Below are positions 1 through 7,216 of a stretch of DNA of 64,000 bases, one piece after another. Positions within the stretch are counted from its first letter, which is position 1. Every line of letters begins with the position of its first letter. The translations under genes were made by a program, and so were the position numbers. The stretch comes from Kitasatospora indigofera (GTDB lineage Bacteria > Actinomycetota > Actinomycetes > Streptomycetales > Streptomycetaceae): assembly GCF_014655955.1 (NCBI RefSeq), contig NZ_BNBO01000036.1, positions 1-64,000 on the forward strand. The letters are read 5' to 3'. Under the pieces are notes generated by a model. It made no database searches and was not told the origin of the DNA. It saw only the letters and a program-made list of their open reading frames with translations.

Positions 1-103
1 CAACGCCTTCTGGCAGAACGTCGCCCAGGGCGCCCTCCTCGTCGTCGCCGTCGTCATCCAGCAACGCCGCAACGGCGAACGCCGCATCGGCCTCCCCGCC
101 TGA
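1..103 (+). CDS. Sugar ABC transporter permease, C-terminal end only
   Basis: The reading frame is open from base 2 to a TGA at 101-103 and gives about 33 residues. It has a hydrophobic stretch (GALLVVAVVI) followed by a basic tail with QQRRNGERR. This pattern matches the last membrane helix and tail of RbsC-type permeases for ribose-like sugars. The gene starts upstream of the window, so the family call rests on this short tail and on the sugar kinase that follows. A strong hairpin terminator comes 60 bases after the stop, so the kinase is probably transcribed separately. Confidence 0.55.
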   Translation, partial: NAFWQNVAQGALLVVAVVIQQRRNGERRIGLPA

Positions 104-162
104 CCCCCGGGCCGCCGGTTCGTCCCAGACCCGGCGTCCCTGACCCGGCGCCGCGCCTCCGC

Positions 163-201
163 GACCGCCCGCCACCGGCACCGTGCCGGTGGCGGGCGGT
201 C
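163..201 (+). terminator. Perfect 18-bp hairpin terminator
   Basis: Bases 163-180 and 184-201 are exact reverse complements with a 3-base loop (CCG). The hairpin lies 60 bases after the permease stop and 145 bases before the PfkB start. There is no T tract, as is usual for streptomycete terminators. Confidence 0.85.
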
Positions 202-333
202 CGCGTCGCGCCGGCAGTGCCGTGGGTGGCGCGCCCGGCCCGGCCGGCGGTCACCCGGGGGCGGGCGGATCTTCGGCGGGGCCGCCACGGCCCCGGCCGG
301 ACGGAACGGACGCGGCGTCGCCGGCCACGCTCG

Positions 334-339
334 TATCCT
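334..339 (+). promoter_or_regulatory. -10 element of a leaderless promoter for the PfkB kinase
   Basis: TATCCT lies 6 bases before the ATG at 346, the distance expected for a leaderless transcript. No convincing -35 hexamer is visible 17 bases upstream, and there is no ribosome binding site before the ATG. This fits a separate promoter after the strong terminator. Confidence 0.5.
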
Positions 340-345
340 CGTCGG

Positions 346-1269
346 ATGGAGACGAACGGCAGCCCACGCCGGTGCGAAGTGCTGGTGGCAGGGGCGTACT
401 TCGCGGATCTGGTGTTCCACGGACTGCCGCGGCCGGTGCGGCCGGGCGGCGAGGTGTTCGCCGAGGGGTTCGCACTGGTGCCCGGTGGCGCGTACACGCT
501 GGCCATGGCGATGCACCGGCTCGGGCACGAGGTGCTGTGGAGCGCGGACTTCGGCACGGACGTGTTCAGCGGCGAGGTGCTGGCGGCCGCCCGGACGGAG
601 GGCCTGGACGAGACCGCGTTCCGCCACCACCCCTTCCCGGTACGGAGCCTGACCGTCGCCCTGTCCACCGCCGGCGACCGGGCCATGGTCAGCTACCAGG
701 ACCCGGTCGCCCCCACGGCGCTCGTCCCGCTGCTGCGCAGGCACCGGCCCCGGGTCCTGATGCTGCCCCAACTGCGCTGGGACCCCGAGGTGCTGGCGGC
801 GGCCGAGGCCGCCGGGCAGCTGGGGGCGCTGGTGGTGATGGACTGCCACGACTCACCCGCCACCCTGGACGACCCCGGGGTGCGCCGGATCCTCGCCCGG
901 GTGGACGTCCTCACGCCGAACGCCTCCGAGGCCCTGCGGCTGACCGGCGCCGCCGATCTGGACCAGGCGATCGCCGAACTCGCCGCACTGGTCCCGACAC
1001 TGGTGGTCAAGCGGGGGCCGGACGGAGCCGTCGCCGTCCGGGACGGCAAGCGCCATGACGTCCCCGCCGTGGCCGTGCGGGTGGTGGACACCACCGCGGC
1101 GGGCGACTGCTTCAACGCCGGCTTCGTCCACGGGCTGCTCGCCGGCTGGGAGTTGCCCGCCTGCCTCACCGCCGCGGCGGCCTGCGGCGCCGCGGCGACC
1201 ACCGGCCCGGGCTCCGGGTCGGCCCTGCGCGCCGGGGACCTCGCCCCCCGGCCGGTACCGCCGGCCTGA
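346..1269 (+). CDS. PfkB-family carbohydrate kinase
   Basis: A 307-residue cytoplasmic kinase of the ribokinase/PfkB fold, expected to phosphorylate a sugar or nucleoside with ATP. The N-terminus (CEVLVAGAYFADLVF) is the first beta-alpha unit. GGAYTLA near residue 45 is the substrate-side glycine pair. Near the C-terminus DTTAAGDCFNAGF is the PfkB signature that holds the anion hole and the catalytic Asp. The ATG at 346 was chosen because a -10 hexamer sits 6 bases before it and family homology starts directly after it; upstream in-frame codons give low-complexity Arg/Pro. It follows a sugar ABC permease, so it probably acts on the imported sugar. The substrate cannot be read from the sequence. 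Confidence 0.85.
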   Translation: METNGSPRRCEVLVAGAYFADLVFHGLPRPVRPGGEVFAEGFALVPGGAYTLAMAMHRLGHEVLWSADFGTDVFSGEVLAAARTEGLDETAFRHHPFPVRSLTVALSTAGDRAMVSYQDPVAPTALVPLLRRHRPRVLMLPQLRWDPEVLAAAEAAGQLGALVVMDCHDSPATLDDPGVRRILARVDVLTPNASEALRLTGAADLDQAIAELAALVPTLVVKRGPDGAVAVRDGKRHDVPAVAVRVVDTTAAGDCFNAGFVHGLLAGWELPACLTAAAACGAAATTGPGSGSALRAGDLAPRPVPPA

Positions 1270-1306
1270 CCCCCGGCACCCCGGACGGTGACGATGAGGT
1301 GCACAC

Positions 1307-1335
1307 TTCACGGCGCTGAGTGATCGTGTTAGCGT
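1307..1335 (+). promoter_or_regulatory. Leaderless promoter of the phosphatase-synthase fusion
   Basis: TTCACG (1307-1312) and TAGCGT (1330-1335) are separated by 17 bases. The -10 ends 7 bases before the ATG at 1343. There is no Shine-Dalgarno sequence, so the mRNA probably starts at or next to the start codon. Confidence 0.65.
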
Positions 1336-1342
1336 CCGTCGG

Positions 1343-3472
1343 ATGTCGAGAATTCTGGTCACCGATCTGGACGGCACCTTACTCGGCGGCGGCCCGGCGG
1401 ACCGGGGTCGACTGCGGGACGCGCTGGCCCGGCATCCCGAAGTGACCGTGGTCTTCGCCACCGGCCGCGGCAGAAGCTCGATCCTGGACGTCCTGCGCGA
1501 TCCGCTCGTCCCCGCGCCGCGGTGGGTCATCGCGGACGTCGGCGCCACCGTCCTCGACGGCGCCGACCTGTCCACCGTCGAACCGCTGCAGGAACAGCTG
1601 CGCGCCGGCTGGCCGGGCCCGGACCGCGTACGGGCCGCGTTACGCCGCTTCCCCGGTCTCGGCTACCAGCGGGGCGTGGTCCAGGACGGCCGCTGCTCCT
1701 ACCACCTGGCTCCCGAGCACCTCACCGCCGGGCTGACCGAGGCCGTCGAGGCCCTCGGCTGCGGCTGGACCTACTCCGCGGACCGCTACTTCGACGTCCT
1801 GCCGGCGGCCGCCTCCAAGGGCGGCGCCCTGCGGGCCCTGGCCGCCAAGCAGGGCTGGCCGGACGAGGAGATCCTGGTCGCCGGGGACTCGCTCAACGAC
1901 CTGTCACTGTTCCGGCTCGGTACCCACGGGGTGATCGTCGCCGGGGCCGAACCCGCCCTGCTCGCGGCGACGGCCGGCACTCCCCTGATCCACCGCGCGC
2001 ACCGGCGGGGCGCGGGCGGCATCCTGGCGGCGCTCCGGGCGCTGGGCTGGGTCACCCCGGCCCGGGCCCACGTCCAGGCCCGCACCCCGGCCCGCACCCC
2101 GGCCCAGGATCCGGCGGCGCAGCGGCACTCGCTCGTGATCGGGTACCACCGCCCGCCCCTGCGCTGGACCGGCGGGAGCTGGCGGCCGCCCACCAGCCCC
2201 AACGGCATCCTGCCCACCCTCACCAGCGCCTTCGGCGACGGACTGCCGGGTGTCTGGGTCACCGCCCTGCCCGGCGAGCACCCCGAGGCCGGCCGTGTAC
2301 CGCCCGCCGGGCCGCCACTGTCCCTCGTCCCGCTCACCACCGCCGAATGGACCGGTTACTTCCACCGCGCCTGCAAGGAAACCCTCTGGCCCGCCCTGAT
2401 GTCCGAGCCGGACCGCTCGGTTTTCGACGACCGCGCCTGGGCCGCGTACCGCAGCGTCAACGCCCGGTTCGCCGAGCGCATCGGCGCGCTGGCCGCCCCC
2501 GGAGCGACGGTCTGGCTGCACGACTACAACCTGTGGCTGGTCCCGGGCCTGCTGCGCACGGCCCGGCCCGACCTGCACACCGGGCTCTTCCACCACACGC
2601 CGTTCCCTCCCCCGGACATCTTCGCCGCCCTGCCGGTCGCCGCCGAACTGCGCTCCTCCCTGGCCCACTTGGACTGGGCCGGATTCCACACCGCCAGGTT
2701 CGCCGAGCACTTCCGCCAGGCCCTGGCCGGCCTGCCCCGCGCGCCCCGCGTCCAGGTCCGCCCGCTCGGCGTCGACCGCCCCGCCATCGAGGCCCTGGTC
2801 CGCGCCCGGACGCCGCCACCGCGATCACCGGCCGGACATCTGGTGCTGGCCGTCGAACGCCTCGACTACGCCAAGGCCCCGGTGCAGAAGGTCGAGGCCG
2901 TCGCCCGGCTGCTGGCGCAGCGGCCGGACCTGCGCGGGCGGCTGACCTTCCGGCTGGTCTGCCCGCCGCCGGAGCCCGGTCTCACCGCCTACGACTCCAC
3001 CCGCGCCCTGCTCGAACGGCGGGTCGCCGAGGTCAACGAGGCCTGGCAGCAGGCGGACTGGCGCCCGGTGGACTACCTCCCCCGCAGTCTCTCCTTCGCC
3101 GAGGTGGTCGACGAGTACCTGGCCGCCGACGTGCTCTGGGTGACTTCGCTGCAGGACGGGATGAACCTGACGGCCAAGGAGTTCATCGCCGCCCAGGCCG
3201 CACTCCCCTCCTCCCGCCGGACGCGCGGGGCCGGTGTCCTGGTGCTCTCCCGCCACGCCGGGGCCGCCGCCGAACTCGGCGACGCGGCCCTGCTCACCGA
3301 CCCGCGGTCCCCCGACGACCTCACCACCGTCCTCGCCGAGGCCCTCGCCCTCGGCCCCGCCGAACGCGGCGCCCGCATGCACCGCCTCGCCACCCTGCTG
3401 GGCCACGAACGCCCCGCCGACTGGGCGGCGCGGATCGTCCAGGCGATCCGCCGTCCCGACCCGGCGGCCTGA
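1343..3472 (+). CDS. ggpPS: HAD phosphatase-GT20 fusion, probable glucosylglycerol-phosphate phosphatase-synthase
   Basis: A 709-residue two-domain enzyme. Residues 1 to about 225 are a HAD hydrolase of the sucrose-phosphatase type: nucleophile motif DLDGT (8-12), a basic SKGGAL motif and GDSLND near 181. From about residue 262 there is a GT20 glycosyltransferase domain. Its opening, GYHRPP followed by SPNGILPTL near 284, resembles glucosylglycerol-phosphate synthase (GgpS) more than trehalose-phosphate synthase. Fused GgpP-GgpS enzymes (GgpPS) are known in Azotobacter and other proteobacteria, where they join ADP-glucose to glycerol-3-phosphate and dephosphorylate the product to the compatible solute glucosylglycerol. 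Residues 235-260 form a Pro/Ala/Thr linker. Substrate is inferred; trehalose or another glucoside remains possible. It has its own leaderless promoter and a strong terminator. Confidence 0.75.
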   Translation: MSRILVTDLDGTLLGGGPADRGRLRDALARHPEVTVVFATGRGRSSILDVLRDPLVPAPRWVIADVGATVLDGADLSTVEPLQEQLRAGWPGPDRVRAALRRFPGLGYQRGVVQDGRCSYHLAPEHLTAGLTEAVEALGCGWTYSADRYFDVLPAAASKGGALRALAAKQGWPDEEILVAGDSLNDLSLFRLGTHGVIVAGAEPALLAATAGTPLIHRAHRRGAGGILAALRALGWVTPARAHVQARTPARTPAQDPAAQRHSLVIGYHRPPLRWTGGSWRPPTSPNGILPTLTSAFGDGLPGVWVTALPGEHPEAGRVPPAGPPLSLVPLTTAEWTGYFHRACKETLWPALMSEPDRSVFDDRAWAAYRSVNARFAERIGALAAPGATVWLHDYNLWLVPGLLRTARPDLHTGLFHHTPFPPPDIFAALPVAAELRSSLAHLDWAGFHTARFAEHFRQALAGLPRAPRVQVRPLGVDRPAIEALVRARTPPPRSPAGHLVLAVERLDYAKAPVQKVEAVARLLAQRPDLRGRLTFRLVCPPPEPGLTAYDSTRALLERRVAEVNEAWQQADWRPVDYLPRSLSFAEVVDEYLAADVLWVTSLQDGMNLTAKEFIAAQAALPSSRRTRGAGVLVLSRHAGAAAELGDAALLTDPRSPDDLTTVLAEALALGPAERGARMHRLATLLGHERPADWAARIVQAIRRPDPAA

Positions 3473-3524
3473 CCGTCCCGCAAGCGCGGCCCGACCGTCA
3501 ACGGCCTTGCTGCGGCTCGTGGTT

Positions 3525-3553
3525 CTGCCCCGCACCGGGCCGGTGCGGGGCAG
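3525..3553. terminator. Bidirectional hairpin terminator
   Basis: A 13-bp perfect stem (3525-3537 with 3541-3553) and 3-base loop lie between the convergent ends of the fusion enzyme and the cyclophilin gene, so it can end transcripts from both sides. Confidence 0.8.
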
Positions 3554-3638
3554 CAGCGGACCGGCTGCGCCGAGGCAGGCCCGGCGCGGCGCGGCCCGTG
3601 GTGGGCGAAGCCCGCGAGCGGGGCTGCTGCCGGGCAGG

Positions 3639-4166
3639 TCAGCGGGTCTCGACGACGACCTTCTCGATGACCGCGTCCTGCACCGGGCGGTCGTTGCGGG
3701 GGTTGGTCTCCGTCGTCGCGATGGCGTCGACGACCACCTTGCTGGCGTCGTCGGCGACCTCGCCGAAGATGGTGTGCTTGCCGGTCAGCCACGTGGTGGG
3801 CGACACGGTGATGAAGAACTGGGACCCGTTGGTGCCCGGCCCGGCGTTGGCGCTGGCCAGCAGGTACGGCTTGGTGAACGCCAGGTCCGGGTGGAACTCG
3901 TCGGCGAACTTGTACCCGGGCCCGCCGGTCCCGTTGCCCAGCGGGTCGCCGCCCTGGATCATGAAGCCCTCGATGACCCGGTGGAACACCGTGCCGTCGT
4001 ACAGCGGTGCGGTGGTCGGCTGCCCGGTGTTGGGGTCGACCCACTGACGGTCGCCGCTCGCCAGCTCCACGAAGTTGCGCACCGTCTTCGGGGCATGGTT
4101 CGGCAGCAACCGGATCACGATGTCGCCCCGGTTGGTCTTCAGCGTCGCGTACAGCTCTTCCGCCAT
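3639..4166 (-). CDS. ppiA: Cyclophilin-type peptidyl-prolyl cis-trans isomerase
   Basis: A 175-residue single-domain cytoplasmic cyclophilin that speeds cis-trans isomerisation at proline during folding. It opens MAEELYATLKTNRGD and has FHRVIEGFMIQGGDP around 60-75, which includes the catalytic Arg and the hydrophobic pocket, and NGSQFFIT near 110-117. The tail (QDAVIEKVVVETR) closes the barrel. The length matches the streptomycete PpiA type. The ATG at 4166 was chosen because the family begins there and GAAGGAT lies just upstream on the minus strand; longer upstream codons are Arg/Pro low complexity. The gene appears monocistronic. Confidence 0.93.
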   Translation of the reverse strand: MAEELYATLKTNRGDIVIRLLPNHAPKTVRNFVELASGDRQWVDPNTGQPTTAPLYDGTVFHRVIEGFMIQGGDPLGNGTGGPGYKFADEFHPDLAFTKPYLLASANAGPGTNGSQFFITVSPTTWLTGKHTIFGEVADDASKVVVDAIATTETNPRNDRPVQDAVIEKVVVETR

Positions 4167-4343
4167 CTCAATCCTTCGGTCACAACGTATCTGGCACGGC
4201 CAGTATCGCGGGCCGCGGCCCCGATCCGCGGTGATGACACGACAGGCCGTCACCCGGCCGCGACCCGGGCGGCGGAGGGGGTGCGCACCACGGCGGCCGG
4301 CGATCCTTCGGGGCCCGCCCGGCCGGGCCGGCCGCACGACCGG

Positions 4344-4349
4344 TAGCCT
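4344..4349 (+). promoter_or_regulatory. -10 element before the glutaredoxin-like gene
   Basis: TAGCCT lies 10 bases before the ATG at 4360 and there is no ribosome binding site, which suggests a leaderless or near-leaderless mRNA. Confidence 0.4.
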
Positions 4350-4359
4350 GCCGACCACT

Positions 4360-4797
4360 ATGGTGCGTGCCTGGATCCTGCCCCTGTCCCTGCTGGCCCT
4401 CGGCTCCCTGGTGGCGGCCCTGCTCGCCGTCCAGGAGGCCCACGTGGCGGCCGCCGCGCTGCTGTCGGCGTTCGTCCTGCTCGCGGGGTTGCACTCGCCG
4501 TTGGCGTTCCCCCGGCCGGTCGGGGCCGCCGAGGCCGAACGTCGAAGCGCCGTCGACGGCCGCCCGGTCGTCTACTGGCGGGCCGGCTGCAAGTACTGTC
4601 TGCGCCTGCGGTTCCGGTTGGGCCGCGACGCCCGTCGGGTGCACTGGGTCGACATCTGGCGCGATCCGGCCGGGGCCGCGGTGGTGCGGATGGCCAACGG
4701 CGGTGACGAGACCGTGCCGACCGTGGTGGTGGCGGGCCGGGCACACGTCAACCCCGATCCGGCCTGGGTGCGCGGTCAGCTCGGCTCGTCCGGCTGA
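4360..4797 (+). CDS. Membrane-anchored glutaredoxin/mycoredoxin-like protein
   Basis: A 145-residue protein. Residues 5-22 and 26-45 are two hydrophobic helices, so the protein is membrane bound. From about residue 65 it has a thioredoxin-like fold: strand PVVYWRAGCKYC with a CxxC active site at about 77-80, then VHWVDIW, and TVPTVVV, which carries the cis-Pro expected before the last strand. In actinobacteria similar small redoxins (mycoredoxins) reduce mycothiol mixed disulfides. The CKYC motif with YWRAGC context fits that family. The ATG at 4360 was chosen because of a -10 hexamer 10 bases upstream; a GTG one codon later is equally possible. The redox partner is not visible. Confidence 0.75.
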   Translation: MVRAWILPLSLLALGSLVAALLAVQEAHVAAAALLSAFVLLAGLHSPLAFPRPVGAAEAERRSAVDGRPVVYWRAGCKYCLRLRFRLGRDARRVHWVDIWRDPAGAAVVRMANGGDETVPTVVVAGRAHVNPDPAWVRGQLGSSG

Positions 4798-4896
4798 CGG
4801 GGCGCCGGCCCCCGGCACTGCCGCCCGTCCGTCCTCCCGCCCGTCCCACCGTCCGCTCACGTGTCCGGGCGTCCGGGCGGGTCGCGGCAGCCGGCC

Positions 4897-4951
4897 GGGA
4901 ACCGGGCGGGAACCGGGCGGGAACCGGGCGGGAACCGGGCGGGAACCGGGC
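4897..4951. repeat. Five perfect 11-bp tandem repeats
   Basis: The unit GGGAACCGGGC occurs five times head to tail without mismatch. It lies in the 246-base gap after the redoxin gene and about 90 bases before the GAF-like gene. Each unit puts the same face about one helical turn apart. No other gene is apparent in this gap. Confidence 0.9.
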
Positions 4952-5043
4952 GGCGGTGCCGTCCGTCTGTCAGGACGTCGGGGTCCGGGCCCGCCCGGGG
5001 CGCGGGCAACGACGAAGCGGTGACAGCGATGTGATGGGGTGGG

Positions 5044-5868
5044 ATGGACTGGTTCCGCAGATACTGGCTCAAACTCCTGCTGCTGGTGGGGTCCAGCCTC
5101 CTCGCCTCGGGCGTGTTCGTGGCCTCGATCTGGGCCGGCGACCACGAGGTGAAGAACCATGAGAAGTACCTCTGGACAGGCGCCGTCCTCGCGGTGGCCG
5201 TGGTGCTGGTAGCGGCCTCCGAAACGGCCCTCAACGAGCGGGAGAAGGAGCATGCCCGCCGGGAGGCCGGCCGGTTGGCCGGCGCGCTGGCACTCTCCTA
5301 CCACTCGACGCTGGCGCCGCTCGCGACAGCGCTGGGAAAGCTCGCGGAGGAGCATGCCGAGGCGTACGCCGCCACCGGGGCGCCGGTCCCGGCGGGGCTG
5401 GCCGGCACGCGGGCGGCGGAGTCCGCGGTGATCCTGCGGTCCGTGCTCGTCGGCGCCTCCGTGCTGACCACCGAGCCCGACCCCGGCACGCACCTCCCGA
5501 CCGCGCGATGCGCGTTCTACCGGCTCACCGACCGCGGCAGGCACGAGTTCACCCTCGTCGACTGGGCGGGGGCGCCGCCCGGGCCGCGTCCGGTGATCGA
5601 CGGAGCGGCGGGCAGCCACTTCCTGCACGACATCCTGGACAACGGCGCGCAGTATCACGTCGGGCAGGTCACCGGCCTCGTGAGCAAGGTCGATCAGTTC
5701 AGCGCCAAGTACCGCTCGGTCATCGCGGTCCCGGTGGTGGCCGGCGGAAAAAAGATCGGGGTCCTCGCCGTCGACGCACCGGGCGGGACGGACCTCACCG
5801 TCGTGCACGTCGACCTCATGAAGTCCCTCGCCGGACTTCTCGGAGCAACCCTGGCCCTGGCCGGATAG
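5044..5868 (+). CDS. Two-helix membrane protein with a GAF-like domain
   Basis: A 274-residue protein. Residues 9-30 and 41-58 are membrane helices, then there is a charged coiled segment (ETALNEREKEHARREAG). A soluble domain runs from about 100 to 270 with strands such as ARCAFYRLTD, RSVIAVPVV and KKIGVLAVDAP, a typical GAF-domain ending. GAF domains bind small ligands or mediate dimerisation. The construction suggests a membrane sensor lacking its own output domain. The ATG at 5044 was chosen because hydrophobic residues follow at once; the ribosome binding site is weak (GGGGTGGG). The next gene starts 14 bases after its stop, so the two probably form an operon. Confidence 0.7.
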   Translation: MDWFRRYWLKLLLLVGSSLLASGVFVASIWAGDHEVKNHEKYLWTGAVLAVAVVLVAASETALNEREKEHARREAGRLAGALALSYHSTLAPLATALGKLAEEHAEAYAATGAPVPAGLAGTRAAESAVILRSVLVGASVLTTEPDPGTHLPTARCAFYRLTDRGRHEFTLVDWAGAPPGPRPVIDGAAGSHFLHDILDNGAQYHVGQVTGLVSKVDQFSAKYRSVIAVPVVAGGKKIGVLAVDAPGGTDLTVVHVDLMKSLAGLLGATLALAG

Positions 5869-5882
5869 GAAGGTGGTGCGGC

Positions 5883-6248
5883 ATGCGGCCTCGGCTGACT
5901 CTCCGCTTCCGGCGCGAACGCCGTCCGGTCGCCGGCCCTCCGGAGGAGATGAACTACATCGAGGAGAGCTACGTCATGGCCACCGAGCGGGAACGGTTCG
6001 CGCGGGAGGCGCGAGCCGCGTTCGACCTGAAGGTGGCCGCGGCCAGCGGTTCGACCGGGTGGGAGAACTTCAGCCTGCTGGTCCTCGCCGCGGCGTCCTT
6101 CGCCGCGGTGCTGACCCGCGGGCTCCGGCACCCGGGCCCCTGGACCTACCTCTTCGCCGGGGCCGGCGTGCTGTGCCTGGGGCTGCTGCTGCTCAGGTGG
6201 TGGCTGCAACGCCGGGCCGGCCGGCCGCGGCCGCCGGCCGAGCACTGA
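5883..6248 (+). CDS. Small two-helix membrane protein
   Basis: A 121-residue protein not recognised as a named family. The N-terminal 20 residues are Arg-rich, residues 22-50 form an acidic amphipathic segment (MNYIEESYVMATERERFAREARAAF), and two membrane helices lie at about 63-79 and 86-107. The tail is Arg/Pro. AAGGTGG precedes the ATG at 5883 by a normal distance. It is 14 bases behind the GAF-like membrane protein, so the two products may work as a complex. An internal ATG at residue 32 could give a shorter form. Confidence 0.65.
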   Translation: MRPRLTLRFRRERRPVAGPPEEMNYIEESYVMATERERFAREARAAFDLKVAAASGSTGWENFSLLVLAAASFAAVLTRGLRHPGPWTYLFAGAGVLCLGLLLLRWWLQRRAGRPRPPAEH

Positions 6249-6250
6249 GT

Positions 6251-6289
6251 CCGTCCGGCCCCGGCGGCCAAGACCGGCCGCACGGACGG
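6251..6289 (+). terminator. Probable terminator of the GAF-like operon
   Basis: CCGTCCG (6251-6257) pairs with CGGACGG (6283-6289), with further inner pairing of GGCC tracts. It begins directly after the stop at 6248. Confidence 0.5.
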
Positions 6290-6746
6290 GGCCGGGACGG
6301 CGCGAGCCGGACGGCCGGTGAGCCGCGGCGGCGCGGCGGTGTGACCGGGGCCGGCCGGCCGATCCCCCGGGCACACCTCCGATGGGTGTGCGAGCGCGCG
6401 GCCGCCCGGCGGCCGTCCTACGGTGAAGGCAGCACCACAGCGGCCTGAGCCCCCGATCAGCCGCGTCGCGAGGCCCCGGGCCCAAAGCGTCCGGGGCCTC
6501 CCGGTGCGGGCACCCGGGCGCCGGGCGGGACCTTCCGGACCGCGCCGGGTGTTGCCCGGCGGCCCCTCCCCGGGCGGCTCGCACCCCGGACGCCGGCGAC
6601 CGCGCCGGCCCGCCCGGCGCGCATCGTCCGGGCCGGGCGCGCACCTCGTCCAAGCCGTACCGGCGCCGTGGCGCGCCCGGCGGATAATGGCCGGGCCCGC
6701 AGGCCGGCCGGCCGGCGGCACGGATCGACGGAGAGGCAGCGAACGG
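6290..6746. other. Gene-free gap with a possible short transcript
   Basis: No convincing protein gene. A weak -10-like TACGGT at 6419-6424 is followed by a 10-bp stem hairpin (6470-6479 with 6491-6500). A transcript of about 70-80 bases could run from about 6430 to 6500, but this is only inferred from element spacing. The rest is GC-rich with no clear signal. Confidence 0.35.
6470..6500 (+). terminator. 10-bp hairpin
   Basis: GAGGCCCCGG pairs exactly with CCGGGGCCTC across an 11-base loop. No protein gene ends just before it. Confidence 0.6.
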
Positions 6747-7121
6747 ATGACCCTGGAGGAAGGCCGGCGCGTCAGGTTGGCCGAGGACCTCGGGATCGGC
6801 GAGGCGGTCGGCGGGGAGCCCATGGCGGTGGTCGGGTTCCTCTCGCTGGCCGCCGGCACCGAGGGCACCGTCGAGCGGGTGGACGGGGAGCTCCCGCAGA
6901 GCACGGAGGTCCGCGAGTACCAGCGGCTCAAGGCGCTCTTCGAGGACTACGGGCACACCATGCCGGTGGCGAGCCGCGAGCGGCTGGAGGAACAGGTCGC
7001 CGCGCTGGAGCCGGAGTGGACGGCCTACCAGGAGCGGGGGAACCGGGTGACCGTCCGGGTCCGGCTGGACAACGGCTTCGTCCTCGACGGTGCGCACCAG
7101 GACATCCTCACCCCGCTGTGA
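6747..7121 (+). CDS. Hypothetical protein of 124 residues
   Basis: Not recognised. The protein is soluble and acidic without signal or membrane segments. It alternates beta strands (PMAVVGFLSL, GTEGTVERVDGEL) with a charged helix (TEVREYQRLKALFEDYG) and a second helix (SRERLEEQVAALEPEWTAYQ), and ends with strands VTVRVRLDNGFVLDG. The GTEGTVERV turn resembles small KOW/SH3-like barrels, but this is weak. The ATG at 6747 has GAGAGG about 11 bases upstream. Codon use is normal for a real gene here, unlike the Arg/Pro-rich upstream extension in the same frame. Confidence 0.6.
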   Translation: MTLEEGRRVRLAEDLGIGEAVGGEPMAVVGFLSLAAGTEGTVERVDGELPQSTEVREYQRLKALFEDYGHTMPVASRERLEEQVAALEPEWTAYQERGNRVTVRVRLDNGFVLDGAHQDILTPL

Positions 7122-7177
7122 GGCAGGGGGCCGGTGCAGCAGGGGGCCGGTGAGGCAGCCGGCCCGCTGTTGCTCCC

Positions 7178-7208
<31 letters not shown>

Positions 7209-7216
7209 CGGGACGG

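Noticed and set aside
1343..3472. Calling the fusion enzyme trehalose-6-phosphate synthase (OtsA)
   Set aside because: The GT20 domain opening and the N-terminal sucrose-phosphatase-type HAD domain fit GgpPS better; OtsA is normally alone or fused to a C-terminal OtsB.
1522..4047. 841-codon plus-strand frame over the fusion enzyme and cyclophilin genes
   Set aside because: Arg/Pro-rich shifted frame of known genes, crossing a strong terminator.
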